Shown here in pieces: positions 52,657 through 61,216 of a stretch of 64,000 bases of DNA; positions within the stretch are counted from its first letter, which is position 1; every line of letters starts with the position of its first letter. The notes beneath the pieces are model-generated. The model made no database searches, was not told the DNA's origin, and saw only the letters and a program-made list of their open reading frames with translations. Source of the DNA: Gammaproteobacteria bacterium (GTDB taxonomy: Bacteria > Pseudomonadota > Gammaproteobacteria > Steroidobacterales > Steroidobacteraceae); NCBI GenBank assembly GCA_947452065.1, contig CANGBB010000008.1:1-64000 (forward strand). The letters run 5' to 3'. The translations under genes were made by a program, and so were the position numbers.

Positions 52657-53475
52657 TCAGTCCTGCCGATAACGATTGATCAGCTGTTGCAGCTCTATCG
52701 TCGCGGCGCGGGCGGCGCTCGCAAAGTCGCTGCCGCGACTGGCGTACAGGATGGCACGCGAAGAGTTCACCAGCAGGCCCGTTCCGCGGGCCGTGCGTCC
52801 GGCACGAACCAGCTGTTCCACATCGCCGCCCTGTGCGCCGACACCGGGCACCAGCAGCGGCATGTCGCCGACGATGGCCCGCACCCGCGCCAACTGCTGC
52901 GGCCAGGTGGCACCAACCACCAGCAGACAGTTGCCGGCAGCGTTCCATTGTGTGGCGGCGCGTTCAGCCACCAGTTCGTACAGCGGACGGCCATTGATCT
53001 CCAGATCCTGGAAATCGCCGGCTCCGGGATTGGAGGTGCGGCACAGAACCACCACGCCACGATCGCGATACCGCAGGAAAGGCTCAAGGGTGTCACTGCC
53101 CATGTATGGATTCACGGTGACGGCATCGGCACCGTAACGCGTGAAGGCTTCGAGGGCATATTGTTCGGCCGTGCTGCCGATGTCACCGCGCTTGGCATCA
53201 AGAATGATCGGCACATGCGGTGCGTGTTCGCGGATATGCGCAATGGTTGCCAGCAGCACGTCTTCGAGGCCGGCGGCAGCGAAATAGGCGATCTGCGGCT
53301 TGTAGGCGCAGACCAGATCGCGTGTCGCGTCGATGATGGCACGGTGGAAGGCCAGCACGCCCGCAGCGTCGCGCGACAGGTGCGCCGGGAGTCGACCGAG
53401 ATCGGGATCCAGGCCGACGCACACCAGCGAGTTGGAGCGCTCCCAGGACTGTTCAAGTTTTTCGATGAAGGTCAT
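52657..53475 (-). CDS. pyrF: Orotidine 5'-phosphate decarboxylase (PyrF, subfamily 2)
   Basis: Last step of UMP synthesis, cytoplasmic. The 272-residue length and motifs fit subfamily 2: LVCVGLDPDLGRLP near the N-terminus, the catalytic Lys/Asp in LDAKRGDIGSTAEQYA, and LLVPGVGAQGGDVEQLV for phosphate binding. ATG 53475 follows GGAACG; the longer frame to 53520 is less likely. It is a single gene convergent to dsbD. Confidence 0.95.
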   Translation of the reverse strand: MTFIEKLEQSWERSNSLVCVGLDPDLGRLPAHLSRDAAGVLAFHRAIIDATRDLVCAYKPQIAYFAAAGLEDVLLATIAHIREHAPHVPIILDAKRGDIGSTAEQYALEAFTRYGADAVTVNPYMGSDTLEPFLRYRDRGVVVLCRTSNPGAGDFQDLEINGRPLYELVAERAATQWNAAGNCLLVVGATWPQQLARVRAIVGDMPLLVPGVGAQGGDVEQLVRAGRTARGTGLLVNSSRAILYASRGSDFASAARAATIELQQLINRYRQD

Positions 53476-53538
53476 AAGGCGTTCCGGTGTGGAGGGGCGC
53501 AAGCATGATTGCGTACGCACCGGCTTGCAACTTCGGCT

Positions 53539-54291
53539 TTAGCGCCGCGGTGGATCGCCCGCGCTACAGTTCTCCTCATGGAACTGCAGTCCGGGTTTGC
53601 GCTGAAGCGTGACTTCCGCCTGCCACGGGCGCTGGTACATGTCGTCGTCGCGGATGGTGATGTGATCGATCAGCGTGTCATCGGACGCGCGCTCAATGCG
53701 CTCGGTGGTCACCAGTTTCGGGCCATGTGGGAGGCCCGTGCTGTCCAGCACCGGTCCGGTTTTGAAGTGAGAGGTTTCCACGATCAACGCTTGCCCGTCC
53801 CAGTGTCCGCGCGATTCGCCCATGTAACTGGTGTCGGTTACGGCGGGGTAGGTGTCGTCCAGATGGATGAACCGCACCAGACGCTGGTGCTGGAAAGCCA
53901 GTGCGATCAGATGTGGATCGCTGCTGATGTCTACGGGCTCGGCGAAGGACATGATGCGCGGCATGCCGGGCGGCTCGCAGCGCTGTGTGTTGTCCCAACG
54001 GTAGTCACCATGTGCCGCCGCTGTGCGGTTTGCGTCGAACTGCCTGCGCCCAGCAGCCGTCAGCAGCGGTTTGTCACCTACGACAGACAACACATCGCTG
54101 GCACCTGAGGGCAGCCAGAGTCCGTTGATGTCGAAGGCCGGTGCGGTGGGCGTGGGCACTATCATCGGCGGCGCTGGAGTTCTGCTCGCTGGTGTTGGCG
54201 GAGCATTAAATGAAGTTTCAGACGTTTTTGAACAGGCGGACAGCATTAGCATGCCGGCTGCGAAAGTCAGCAGGCGCGCAGCAGCATTCAT
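53539..54291 (-). CDS. Lipoprotein of the GHWDG family
   Basis: A 250-residue lipoprotein (lipobox LSAC in FAAGMLMLSACSKT) with a Pro-rich linker and a domain containing FDINGLWLPSG, CEPPGMPRIM and GHWDGQALIVETSHF. The same GHWDG(N/Q)xL(V/I)VET motif occurs in the adjacent upstream gene, so the two are paralogues of a family of unknown function often found near DUF6152 proteins. ATG 54291 overlaps the upstream stop (ATGA). Confidence 0.75.
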   Translation of the reverse strand: MNAAARLLTFAAGMLMLSACSKTSETSFNAPPTPASRTPAPPMIVPTPTAPAFDINGLWLPSGASDVLSVVGDKPLLTAAGRRQFDANRTAAAHGDYRWDNTQRCEPPGMPRIMSFAEPVDISSDPHLIALAFQHQRLVRFIHLDDTYPAVTDTSYMGESRGHWDGQALIVETSHFKTGPVLDSTGLPHGPKLVTTERIERASDDTLIDHITIRDDDMYQRPWQAEVTLQRKPGLQFHEENCSAGDPPRR

Positions 54292-55133
54292 CGTTTGCCA
54301 CCCGCAGTCTTGCCGTGCTCGGTCATGCAGACTGACTCGATCCAGCGTGCGTTCGGTGCCCACCCCCAGTTGCGCACCATACGGATCGGTCCGACGTAAT
54401 TCACCGGGTCATTGAGTGTGGCTTCAATGCGCAGTGAGCCATTGGGCTGTTTGGTGAAGCGCTCCGTCAGCATCATGTGTTCGCTGCCCGGATCACCGTA
54501 GTCGTCCAGCCAGAGGTCGTCCTGGAAGCCGCGCGTTTCGACAACCAGCGTGTTGCCGTCCCAGTGACCGATCGATGTGCCGACCGAACTGGGGCGCATG
54601 GCTGAAGGCCCAGGCTGACCGCCAATGGCGATGCGACGCACCAGATGGTTTGTCATGTGGATCAGTGTCAACTGCGTCGCTGACTGCAGCACCTGCACGG
54701 TGGAGCCCTGATTCAATGCGCGCACTGTACCTTCAGGATTGCAGTGTGTGGTCGGGTCAACCCGCTCGTGACCGTCGATACGCTCCTGTGCACGCTCCAT
54801 GAATACGCGCGCACCACGATCGGTATAGCTGGCCATGCGACCACGCTCGCCCGGCAGCAAATGCGTGGCTTCAAGCGGTGCATAGCGTCCTGCGAAATCA
54901 TGCGGATCGGTTGATGGCGGTAGCTGGTCGTCGCCTGTAGTCGGGCTGCCGTTGGGGCTATAGAAGCCGCTGGTGAGTTGCGGAATCAGCGGTGCGAGCA
55001 GCGGATGCGGAGGTTTGTCCAGCGCAGGCACGCTGTGTCCCGCGTTATTGTCGGGGCCACTGGCTGCCAGCGCACAGACACTCAACAGCGTTGTGCTGAA
55101 GATGCCTCTACGCATGGCCGGCATGGCAGTCAT
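54288..55133 (-). CDS. Exported GHWDG-family protein
   Basis: A 281-residue secreted protein with a signal-like N-terminus (GIFSTTLLSVCALAASG). The domain has DFAGRYAPLEATHLLPG, CNPEGTVRALNQ, and GHWDGNTLVVETRGFQDD followed by HMMLTERFTK. It is the middle gene of a three-gene unit with ATGA overlaps on both sides, so translation is coupled. Function unknown. Confidence 0.75.
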   Translation of the reverse strand: MTAMPAMRRGIFSTTLLSVCALAASGPDNNAGHSVPALDKPPHPLLAPLIPQLTSGFYSPNGSPTTGDDQLPPSTDPHDFAGRYAPLEATHLLPGERGRMASYTDRGARVFMERAQERIDGHERVDPTTHCNPEGTVRALNQGSTVQVLQSATQLTLIHMTNHLVRRIAIGGQPGPSAMRPSSVGTSIGHWDGNTLVVETRGFQDDLWLDDYGDPGSEHMMLTERFTKQPNGSLRIEATLNDPVNYVGPIRMVRNWGWAPNARWIESVCMTEHGKTAGGKR

Positions 55134-55537
55134 TGCTGGGCGGGTTCCCCGCGGTCGACGAAATAGACGGTATCGCCAAAACAACTGCTGGGCACGCCGC
55201 GATGCTCGTCGTAGTGCAGACGTACGCGCTGCCCCAGCCACCGGTTTAGCCCTGCAGCGACCTGCGGATCGCGCACCGTGAACGACCAGATCTGCGGCGC
55301 CACACCGCCCACAACGTACATGGCGATCTCGCCTTCGTAGGTCTTGCACAGCCAGCCCTTGCGAGAGAGCTTTTGCAGTACGCCGACGCGTTCGCCATCC
55401 GAGTAGGACCAGGTCAGCGTGAACCAGGTGTAGGCGGCTGGGAGTGCCAGCACCAACAACAGCAAAATCCAGGGCCATCGCCGGCGACGGCGCGCGGGTG
55501 ACTGGCCGAGTTCGGTGCGGGCAGCGTTGTTTTGCAT
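55130..55537 (-). CDS. Single-pass membrane protein, unknown function
   Basis: A 135-residue protein with a basic N-terminus (ARRRRRWPW), one membrane helix (ILLLLVLALPAAYTWFTLTW) and a periplasmic domain with GWLCKTYEGEIAMYVVGG and a second Cys (SSCFGDTV). Such proteins are widespread in proteobacteria and uncharacterised. It starts the three-gene coupled unit; the stop overlaps the next start. Confidence 0.7.
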   Translation of the reverse strand: MQNNAARTELGQSPARRRRRWPWILLLLVLALPAAYTWFTLTWSYSDGERVGVLQKLSRKGWLCKTYEGEIAMYVVGGVAPQIWSFTVRDPQVAAGLNRWLGQRVRLHYDEHRGVPSSCFGDTVYFVDRGEPAQQ

Positions 55538-55574
55538 GGCGGCCAGTTTAGCGCGGTCGCGGCCGCGGATCACT

Positions 55575-56297
55575 TTAGACCAGCGTGTGGAACACGCGCT
55601 GGACGTCGTCGTCCTGTTCCAACTGGTCGATCAGCTCCAAGACCTCGTTGGCCTGGGCTTCCGGCAGTTCGGTCGGCGTGTTGCAGATGTATTCATGCTC
55701 CGCAGAAAGGGGGGAGAGCTTGCGCGCCTCCAGAGCCTCCTGCAGCCGCCCGAAGTTCTCGAACTTGCAACGCAGAACCAGTTGCGGTTCATTCTTCTCG
55801 CCCACGCTTTCGCCCATTTCTTCGAGGCCGTGGTCGATCATGTCGAGTTCGAGATCGTCCTGATTGATGCCTGCCGGATCGAGCCGGAATACGCCCATCT
55901 TCTGGAACTGAAAAGCGACGCTGCCGCTGGCGCCCAGATTCCCGCCCTGCTTGCTGATGATGCTGCGCACATGCGCTACGGTGCGCGTGGGGTTGTCTGT
56001 GGCGGTTTCCACCAGCAGTGCTACGCCATGAGGCGCGTAGGCTTCATAGATGACCTCGTTGTAGTTGGTCGCGTCGCGGCCGCTGGCGCGCTTGATGGCG
56101 GCGTCGACCTTGTCCTTGGGCATGTTGACGGCGCGCGCATTCTGGATCACGCGCCGCAGTGAGGGGTTTGATCCGGGGTCCGCGCCGCCGGACTTCACCG
56201 CCATGTTGATGTCCTTGGCGATGCGGGCGAACTGCTTCGCCATGCGGTTCCAGCGCGCGAACATGGCGTGCTTTCGTACTTCGAATATGCGACCCAT
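55575..56297 (-). CDS. yebC: YebC/PmpR-family protein
   Basis: A 240-residue protein of the YebC family, whose members assist translation of Pro-rich stretches or act as DNA-binding regulators. Signatures: [21 protein letters not shown] at the start, [35 protein letters not shown] (in parts) and [14 protein letters not shown]. The variant start with FEVRKH... is that of the YeeN-like group. The last 40 residues are the conserved C-terminal dimer part. Confidence 0.93.
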   Translation of the reverse strand: MGRIFEVRKHAMFARWNRMAKQFARIAKDINMAVKSGGADPGSNPSLRRVIQNARAVNMPKDKVDAAIKRASGRDATNYNEVIYEAYAPHGVALLVETATDNPTRTVAHVRSIISKQGGNLGASGSVAFQFQKMGVFRLDPAGINQDDLELDMIDHGLEEMGESVGEKNEPQLVLRCKFENFGRLQEALEARKLSPLSAEHEYICNTPTELPEAQANEVLELIDQLEQDDDVQRVFHTLV

Positions 56298-56373
56298 CTC
56301 TGCTTCGACCTCTGCTGACCAGTGCTTATCGTAGCAGGTCGCTCAGGTTAGCTGGCGGTGCCCTGCGCCGCGT

Positions 56374-58287
56374 TCATTGCACCCGCTGCAGTAACCGCCG
56401 GCAACTGCTGGCCGAGAGCGGGCGGCTGAAGAAATAGCCCTGTGCAAAGTTGCAGCCCAACAGCCGCAGTCGCAGTGCCTGTTCGCGCGTCTCGATGCCC
56501 TCGGCAATGGTGGCCAGATTCAGCCTGGCGGCCATGTCGATGATCGAGGTGATGACCGCCTCGTCGCGGGCGTTGCTCATCATGTTGGTGACGAACGAGC
56601 GATCGATCTTGACCGTATTGACCGGCAGTGTGGTCAAGTAGCTCAGGCCCGAATAGCCGGTGCCAAAGTCGTCGATCAGGATTTCCGAGCCGATCTCGCG
56701 CAGCTGACGAAGTGTGCCCACCAATTGCGGCACGTTCTGCAGCAGGGCCCCTTCTGTGATCTCGAATCGGAGCCACCGTGGATCAATGCCGGCTTGGCTT
56801 GTCAGCCGCTTCACCAGCTCGACAAAATTTCTGTTGGTCAGCTGTTGCGGCGCCACGTTAACGGCGACTGGCACGCAAGCGACACCCAGGTTCAGCCAAA
56901 TGCGCATCTGCTGCAGCACATTCTCCAGCGCAAATTGGCCGATCTGGTTGATCAGACCAGTGCGTTCGGCCACCGGCACGAATCGCGACGGGGGAATCTG
57001 GCCGAGCTCAGGATGCTGCCAGCGCAAGAGCGCCTCCACAGAGGCTAAGCGGTTGTTGCGCAGATTCACCACCGGCTGGAACTCAATGTAGAACTGCTTG
57101 TTTCCCAGTGCGTGACGCAGCGCCTGCTCCAGCGTGAGGTCTTCACTCACGCGGACGTTCATGTGCGCATCGAAGTAGCGATGACAGCCGCGTCCGGCTT
57201 CTTTGGCCTGGTACAGCGCGATGTCCGCATGCTTTAGCAGCGGCTCAAGGTCGGCGCCGTCGCGCGGGTAGACCGCCAGTCCCATGCTGGCTGTGATCGA
57301 CAGCGACGAGTCATCAATAATGATCGGGGCGCTGACTGCGGCCTGTACGCGCTGGGCCAGCAGGTCGATGCTGGCGGGCTTGGGCATCAGGGTTGCGATG
57401 ATGACGAATTCGTCGCCGCCCATGCGGATGACAGCGTCCTCGCTGCTGACGGTGCTACGCAGCCGCTGCGCGACAATCTGCAGCAGCCGATCGCCATGAC
57501 CATGTCCCAGCGAATCATTGATGTTCTTGAAGTGATCGAGGTCGACATAGATCAGTGCAATGCCGTCCTGAGATTCCTGCGCCTCACGGATCACCTGCGG
57601 GAATCTGGAGCGCAGAAAAAGTCTGTTGGGCAATCCGGTGAGCGGATCATGCTGCGCCATGTGCAGGAGCTTGCGCTGGTTGGCTCTGATCTGTTCCTCG
57701 GCGGCACGACGGTGGCTGACATCGTGAGCAACCAGACACAGCAGTTGCCGATGATTGTCGTGAAACTCGGTCACGGACACCTCGGTGTCCTGTTCGCTGC
57801 CGTCGCGGCGGCGCAGGCGTGAGAGGTGAATGCGTCGTGTGGTGGAATCCTCCCGCAGTTTGTCGCCGGACAGATCGGGGAATAACTCCGCCACGGGCCG
57901 GCCACAGAGTTCGCTCTCCGAGTAGCCCGTGGTCGTCAAAGCAGCCTGATTCGTCTCAACCACCACTAAGGACTGGCGGTCCACCAGCAGGATGGCCTCC
58001 GTGAGCTGGTTGGCGAGCTTGTGATAACGGGCCTCGGCGATGACCCGTGCTTTGCGCGAGCGCCGCAGGTGTGTCAGCAGCCACCCCAGAACCAGAGCGG
58101 AGACCAGCAGTGTCGCCAGCAGCCGGCCATCGGGCGAGCTGACGAGTGCTAGGCTGGCAAAGTGGCCGTTGGCTGGCCGGTCGGCCGCCCGCCCGGCTTG
58201 CCGCACACTTTGGGGTCGAATCATGGACAAAGGAGGGTTATTGAGGCAGTGAGGGGGAGAGTCATTGGATCCGCTGGCGCGCTTCAT
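56374..58287 (-). CDS. PAS-GGDEF-EAL c-di-GMP enzyme
   Basis: A 637-residue membrane protein. One helix (LLATLLVSALVLGWLL, about residue 57) is followed by a PAS domain (VETNQAALTTTGYSESELCG), a GGDEF domain with intact GGDEF (RMGGDEFVIIA) and an EAL domain with EALLRW, VNVAPQQL, FEITEG, DDFGTGYS, VKIDRSFV, AEGIET and QGYFF. All cyclase and phosphodiesterase residues are kept, so it may do both. It could be the local c-di-GMP input for pilus and surface genes. Start 58287 or 58224. Confidence 0.92.
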   Translation of the reverse strand: MKRASGSNDSPPHCLNNPPLSMIRPQSVRQAGRAADRPANGHFASLALVSSPDGRLLATLLVSALVLGWLLTHLRRSRKARVIAEARYHKLANQLTEAILLVDRQSLVVVETNQAALTTTGYSESELCGRPVAELFPDLSGDKLREDSTTRRIHLSRLRRRDGSEQDTEVSVTEFHDNHRQLLCLVAHDVSHRRAAEEQIRANQRKLLHMAQHDPLTGLPNRLFLRSRFPQVIREAQESQDGIALIYVDLDHFKNINDSLGHGHGDRLLQIVAQRLRSTVSSEDAVIRMGGDEFVIIATLMPKPASIDLLAQRVQAAVSAPIIIDDSSLSITASMGLAVYPRDGADLEPLLKHADIALYQAKEAGRGCHRYFDAHMNVRVSEDLTLEQALRHALGNKQFYIEFQPVVNLRNNRLASVEALLRWQHPELGQIPPSRFVPVAERTGLINQIGQFALENVLQQMRIWLNLGVACVPVAVNVAPQQLTNRNFVELVKRLTSQAGIDPRWLRFEITEGALLQNVPQLVGTLRQLREIGSEILIDDFGTGYSGLSYLTTLPVNTVKIDRSFVTNMMSNARDEAVITSIIDMAARLNLATIAEGIETREQALRLRLLGCNFAQGYFFSRPLSASSCRRLLQRVQ

Positions 58288-58373
58288 TTGAAGCGGCGTG
58301 CGGGTGGAGTGTGAGCCTCGTCACAGCGCGTGTATCATCCGCAGCCTCGCCTGGCAGCCGACGCCCCTCTGGA

Positions 58374-61133
58374 ATGCGTCTGGCGCAGGCCTGGGCAGAG
58401 AGTCGAGAAACAGTGAAACACGACCCGGAATTTCCCGAGCGCCATCAGCCACTGCGCGAAGACATCCGCACCTTGGGTGAGATGCTTGGTGACGTGCTGC
58501 GTGAGCAGGGCGGCGACAGCCTTTTTGAGCTGGTCGAGCAGGATCGACAGGCCGCCATACGTCGCCGTGCAGGCACCGACGCTGATGGCGAACTCGTGGC
58601 CCGCGTGCGTGGCCGGCCGCCGGCGCAGGCCCGTGATCTGGTACGCGCCTTTTCAGCTTGGTTCCAGTTGGTCAATGTCGCCGAGAGCGTGCATCGCATC
58701 CGCCGTCGCCGCACCTATTTCCGCGAAGAGAGCGAGCGACCCCAGCCCGGCGGCGTAGCCGATGCCTTCGGTGATCTTCAGGCTCAGGGCCTGACGCTGG
58801 CTGAGGTGCTCAAGCTGCTGGGCCAGATCACCATCGAGCCGGTGCTGATCGCTCACCCGATGGAGTCGCCACGTCGCACACTGCTGCGGCGGCAGCAGCG
58901 CATCGCCGATCTGCTGCTGCAGCGGAGCAATCCGCTGCTCGCACCCTTTGAGCAGCGCGCGCTGCTCTCGCGCGTCCGCTTCGAGGTCACGGCCGACTGG
59001 CAGACCGCCGAGCACCCGCGCGACCGCTTGCAGGTAGCCGATGAGCGCGAGCATGGCGTGTTCTATCTCGCCGAGGTTTTCTATCGCATCGTGCCGGGCT
59101 TCTATCAGGAGATCGCCGCGACTTTGAGTCGGCTCTACGGCGTGCCCGAACACGAAATTGAGGTGCCGCAGATCCTGCGCTTTGGAACCTGGGTCGGTGG
59201 CGACATGGAAGCCCATGCCGACGTCCATGCCAAGAGTATCCGCGAGACCCTGACGCGGCATCAGCGTGTCATCGTCAGCAATTACTACGCTGAGTGCCAG
59301 AAGCTGGGTCAGCAGTTGTCGCAAAGCGCTTCACGGGCGGGTGTGTCGCGTGAGTTGTTGCGCCGAATCGAGGAATACCGGCTGTTGCTGCCCGGCTCGC
59401 GCAACCTCACGCCGGCGCGCCACGACCAGATGCCTTACCGCGAGCTGTTCAGCCAAATCGCTGAGCGTTTGCACCGAACCTTCGATTCACAGCCGCAGCG
59501 CTACGAAAGCGCGCAGCAGCTGCGCCATGATTTGGAGCTGATCGCCACCAGTCTCCGCCAGCATGCGGGTCTGCATGCAGGCTATTTACCGGTGCGGCGG
59601 CTGTTGCGCCGGGTCGAGACCTTTGGCTTTCATCTCGCCACGCTCGATCTCAAGCAGCACACCAGCGTTCATCATGCAGTGCTGGCCCAGGGGCTCGACG
59701 ATCCGGCTTGGACGACTCGCGCGCCGCGCGACCGCTACCGCCGGCTCCTCGATGTGCTCGAGCGCGACGTCGGTCCGACCGGCGTCTTCGATGCCGTGGG
59801 ACGGCGCACGCTGGCTGTGTTCGACGCCATGGTCCAGTGCCGTCATCGCTATGGAGCCGATGCCGTAGGTCTGTATATCGTCAGCGGTGCGGCCAGTGCC
59901 GATGATGTGCTGGCGCCGCTGGTGCTGGCGCGTTGGGCCGAGGCCTGTGATCGCAAGACCCGCGAAGTAGCCATGGACGTCGCGCCGCAGTTCGATTCGG
60001 TGGATACGTTGCAGAACTGCGCGGACACTCTGCGCCAGTTGCTGGGCGAAAATGTTTATCGACGTCACCTCGAGGCGCGTGGTCGTCTGCAGACGGTGCT
60101 CATCGGTTACTCCAGCAGCAATGTCGAGAGCGGTATCGTTGCCTCGCGTCTCGCGGCCTATCAGGCGCAGCGTGGTCTGACCCGCGCCCTGCGTGGAGCG
60201 CGCGAAGGGCATGTGCTCTTCTACAGCCGCGGCGGCAGCATCGCCCGCGGTGGTGGTTCTATCGACGCGGTGCTCCGTGCGGCACCGGCCGAGTCGGTCA
60301 GTGGCGTGCTTCGTTTCACCGAGCAGGGTGAGAGCCTCAGCCAGAATTACGGTTTGTTGCCTACCGCGATGCGCACTCTGGAGCGCACCTTCGGCACGCT
60401 TTCGCAGGCGACGCTGGCCGTGCGCCGTGGCATCGCAGTGCAGGAGAGCACTGCAATGGCTGAATGCGTCGCCGTGGCGGCAGCCGCCAGCCGCGCGGCG
60501 TGGAAGCGGCTGGTGAACGAAGAGCCTGAGTTCCAGCAGTATTTCCGTGCCGCGACCCCGATCGATGTCATCGAGCGCATGCAGATCGGTAGTGTCGCCA
60601 TGGGGCCCGAACCCGTTGCCGAAGCCGCGGTGCATCCGGCCGCATGGGTGTACGCCTGGTCGCAGTCGCGTCACATGCTCCCGGGCTGGTACGGCGCCGG
60701 CACCGGGCTGGCTGCGGCGCGCGAGCAGCGCGGCATCGAGCTGCTGCGACGCTGTTATCGCGGCTGGCCCTTCTTCCATGTGCTGATCGACGATGTGGAA
60801 GCGATGCTGGCGCGAGCAGATCTGCAGATCGCCGCGCACTATGACCAGCTTGCCGATGGTCTGGGCCGGCGCTTCCGGCCGATGATTGAGGCGGAATTCG
60901 CGCTGACGCGTCAGCTGGTGCTGGAAATTCGCGAAAGCGACGTCCTGCTGGCGGACAATGGCACCCTGCAGCGGGCGATCGCGCTCCGCAATCCGTATGT
61001 CGATCCGATGAACCTGATGCAGGTTGACCTGCTGACGCGGTGGCGTGCCAGCCAGCGGCAGGACCGCGCGCTGTTCGAGGCACTGCTCTCCAGTGTCAGT
61101 GGCATCGCCCGCGGGCTGCAGACGACCGGTTGA
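58374..61133 (+). CDS. Phosphoenolpyruvate carboxylase homologue with degenerate active site
   Basis: PEPC-fold protein of about 919 residues (E. coli PPC 883). The overall alignment is clear (RFGTWVGGDMEAHAD, LDLKQHTSVHHAV, GYSSSNVESGIVASRL, FYSRGGSIARGGG, WVYAWSQSRHMLPGWYGAG, LRNPYVDPMNLMQVDLL). But catalytic positions differ from E. coli PPC: GGDRDGNP becomes GGDMEAHAD; metal ligands Glu506 and Asp543 become Asp and Ser; His579 becomes Tyr; Arg699 and Arg713 become Val and His; Lys773 becomes Arg; Asn881 becomes Thr; AHPTE becomes AHPME. His138, Arg581 and Arg587 remain. Starts at GTG 58311 or GTG 58413 are also possible. Carboxylase activity is doubtful. The sulfite reductase gene follows. 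Confidence 0.9.
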   Translation: MRLAQAWAESRETVKHDPEFPERHQPLREDIRTLGEMLGDVLREQGGDSLFELVEQDRQAAIRRRAGTDADGELVARVRGRPPAQARDLVRAFSAWFQLVNVAESVHRIRRRRTYFREESERPQPGGVADAFGDLQAQGLTLAEVLKLLGQITIEPVLIAHPMESPRRTLLRRQQRIADLLLQRSNPLLAPFEQRALLSRVRFEVTADWQTAEHPRDRLQVADEREHGVFYLAEVFYRIVPGFYQEIAATLSRLYGVPEHEIEVPQILRFGTWVGGDMEAHADVHAKSIRETLTRHQRVIVSNYYAECQKLGQQLSQSASRAGVSRELLRRIEEYRLLLPGSRNLTPARHDQMPYRELFSQIAERLHRTFDSQPQRYESAQQLRHDLELIATSLRQHAGLHAGYLPVRRLLRRVETFGFHLATLDLKQHTSVHHAVLAQGLDDPAWTTRAPRDRYRRLLDVLERDVGPTGVFDAVGRRTLAVFDAMVQCRHRYGADAVGLYIVSGAASADDVLAPLVLARWAEACDRKTREVAMDVAPQFDSVDTLQNCADTLRQLLGENVYRRHLEARGRLQTVLIGYSSSNVESGIVASRLAAYQAQRGLTRALRGAREGHVLFYSRGGSIARGGGSIDAVLRAAPAESVSGVLRFTEQGESLSQNYGLLPTAMRTLERTFGTLSQATLAVRRGIAVQESTAMAECVAVAAAASRAAWKRLVNEEPEFQQYFRAATPIDVIERMQIGSVAMGPEPVAEAAVHPAAWVYAWSQSRHMLPGWYGAGTGLAAAREQRGIELLRRCYRGWPFFHVLIDDVEAMLARADLQIAAHYDQLADGLGRRFRPMIEAEFALTRQLVLEIRESDVLLADNGTLQRAIALRNPYVDPMNLMQVDLLTRWRASQRQDRALFEALLSSVSGIARGLQTTG

Positions 61134-61216
61134 GGACGATTACATCCGTTTGCCACATGAACCCATAACCTGCCTCGCCTCACAACGGCGGGCGCCTTTC
61201 CCTAGAATACCTACCT

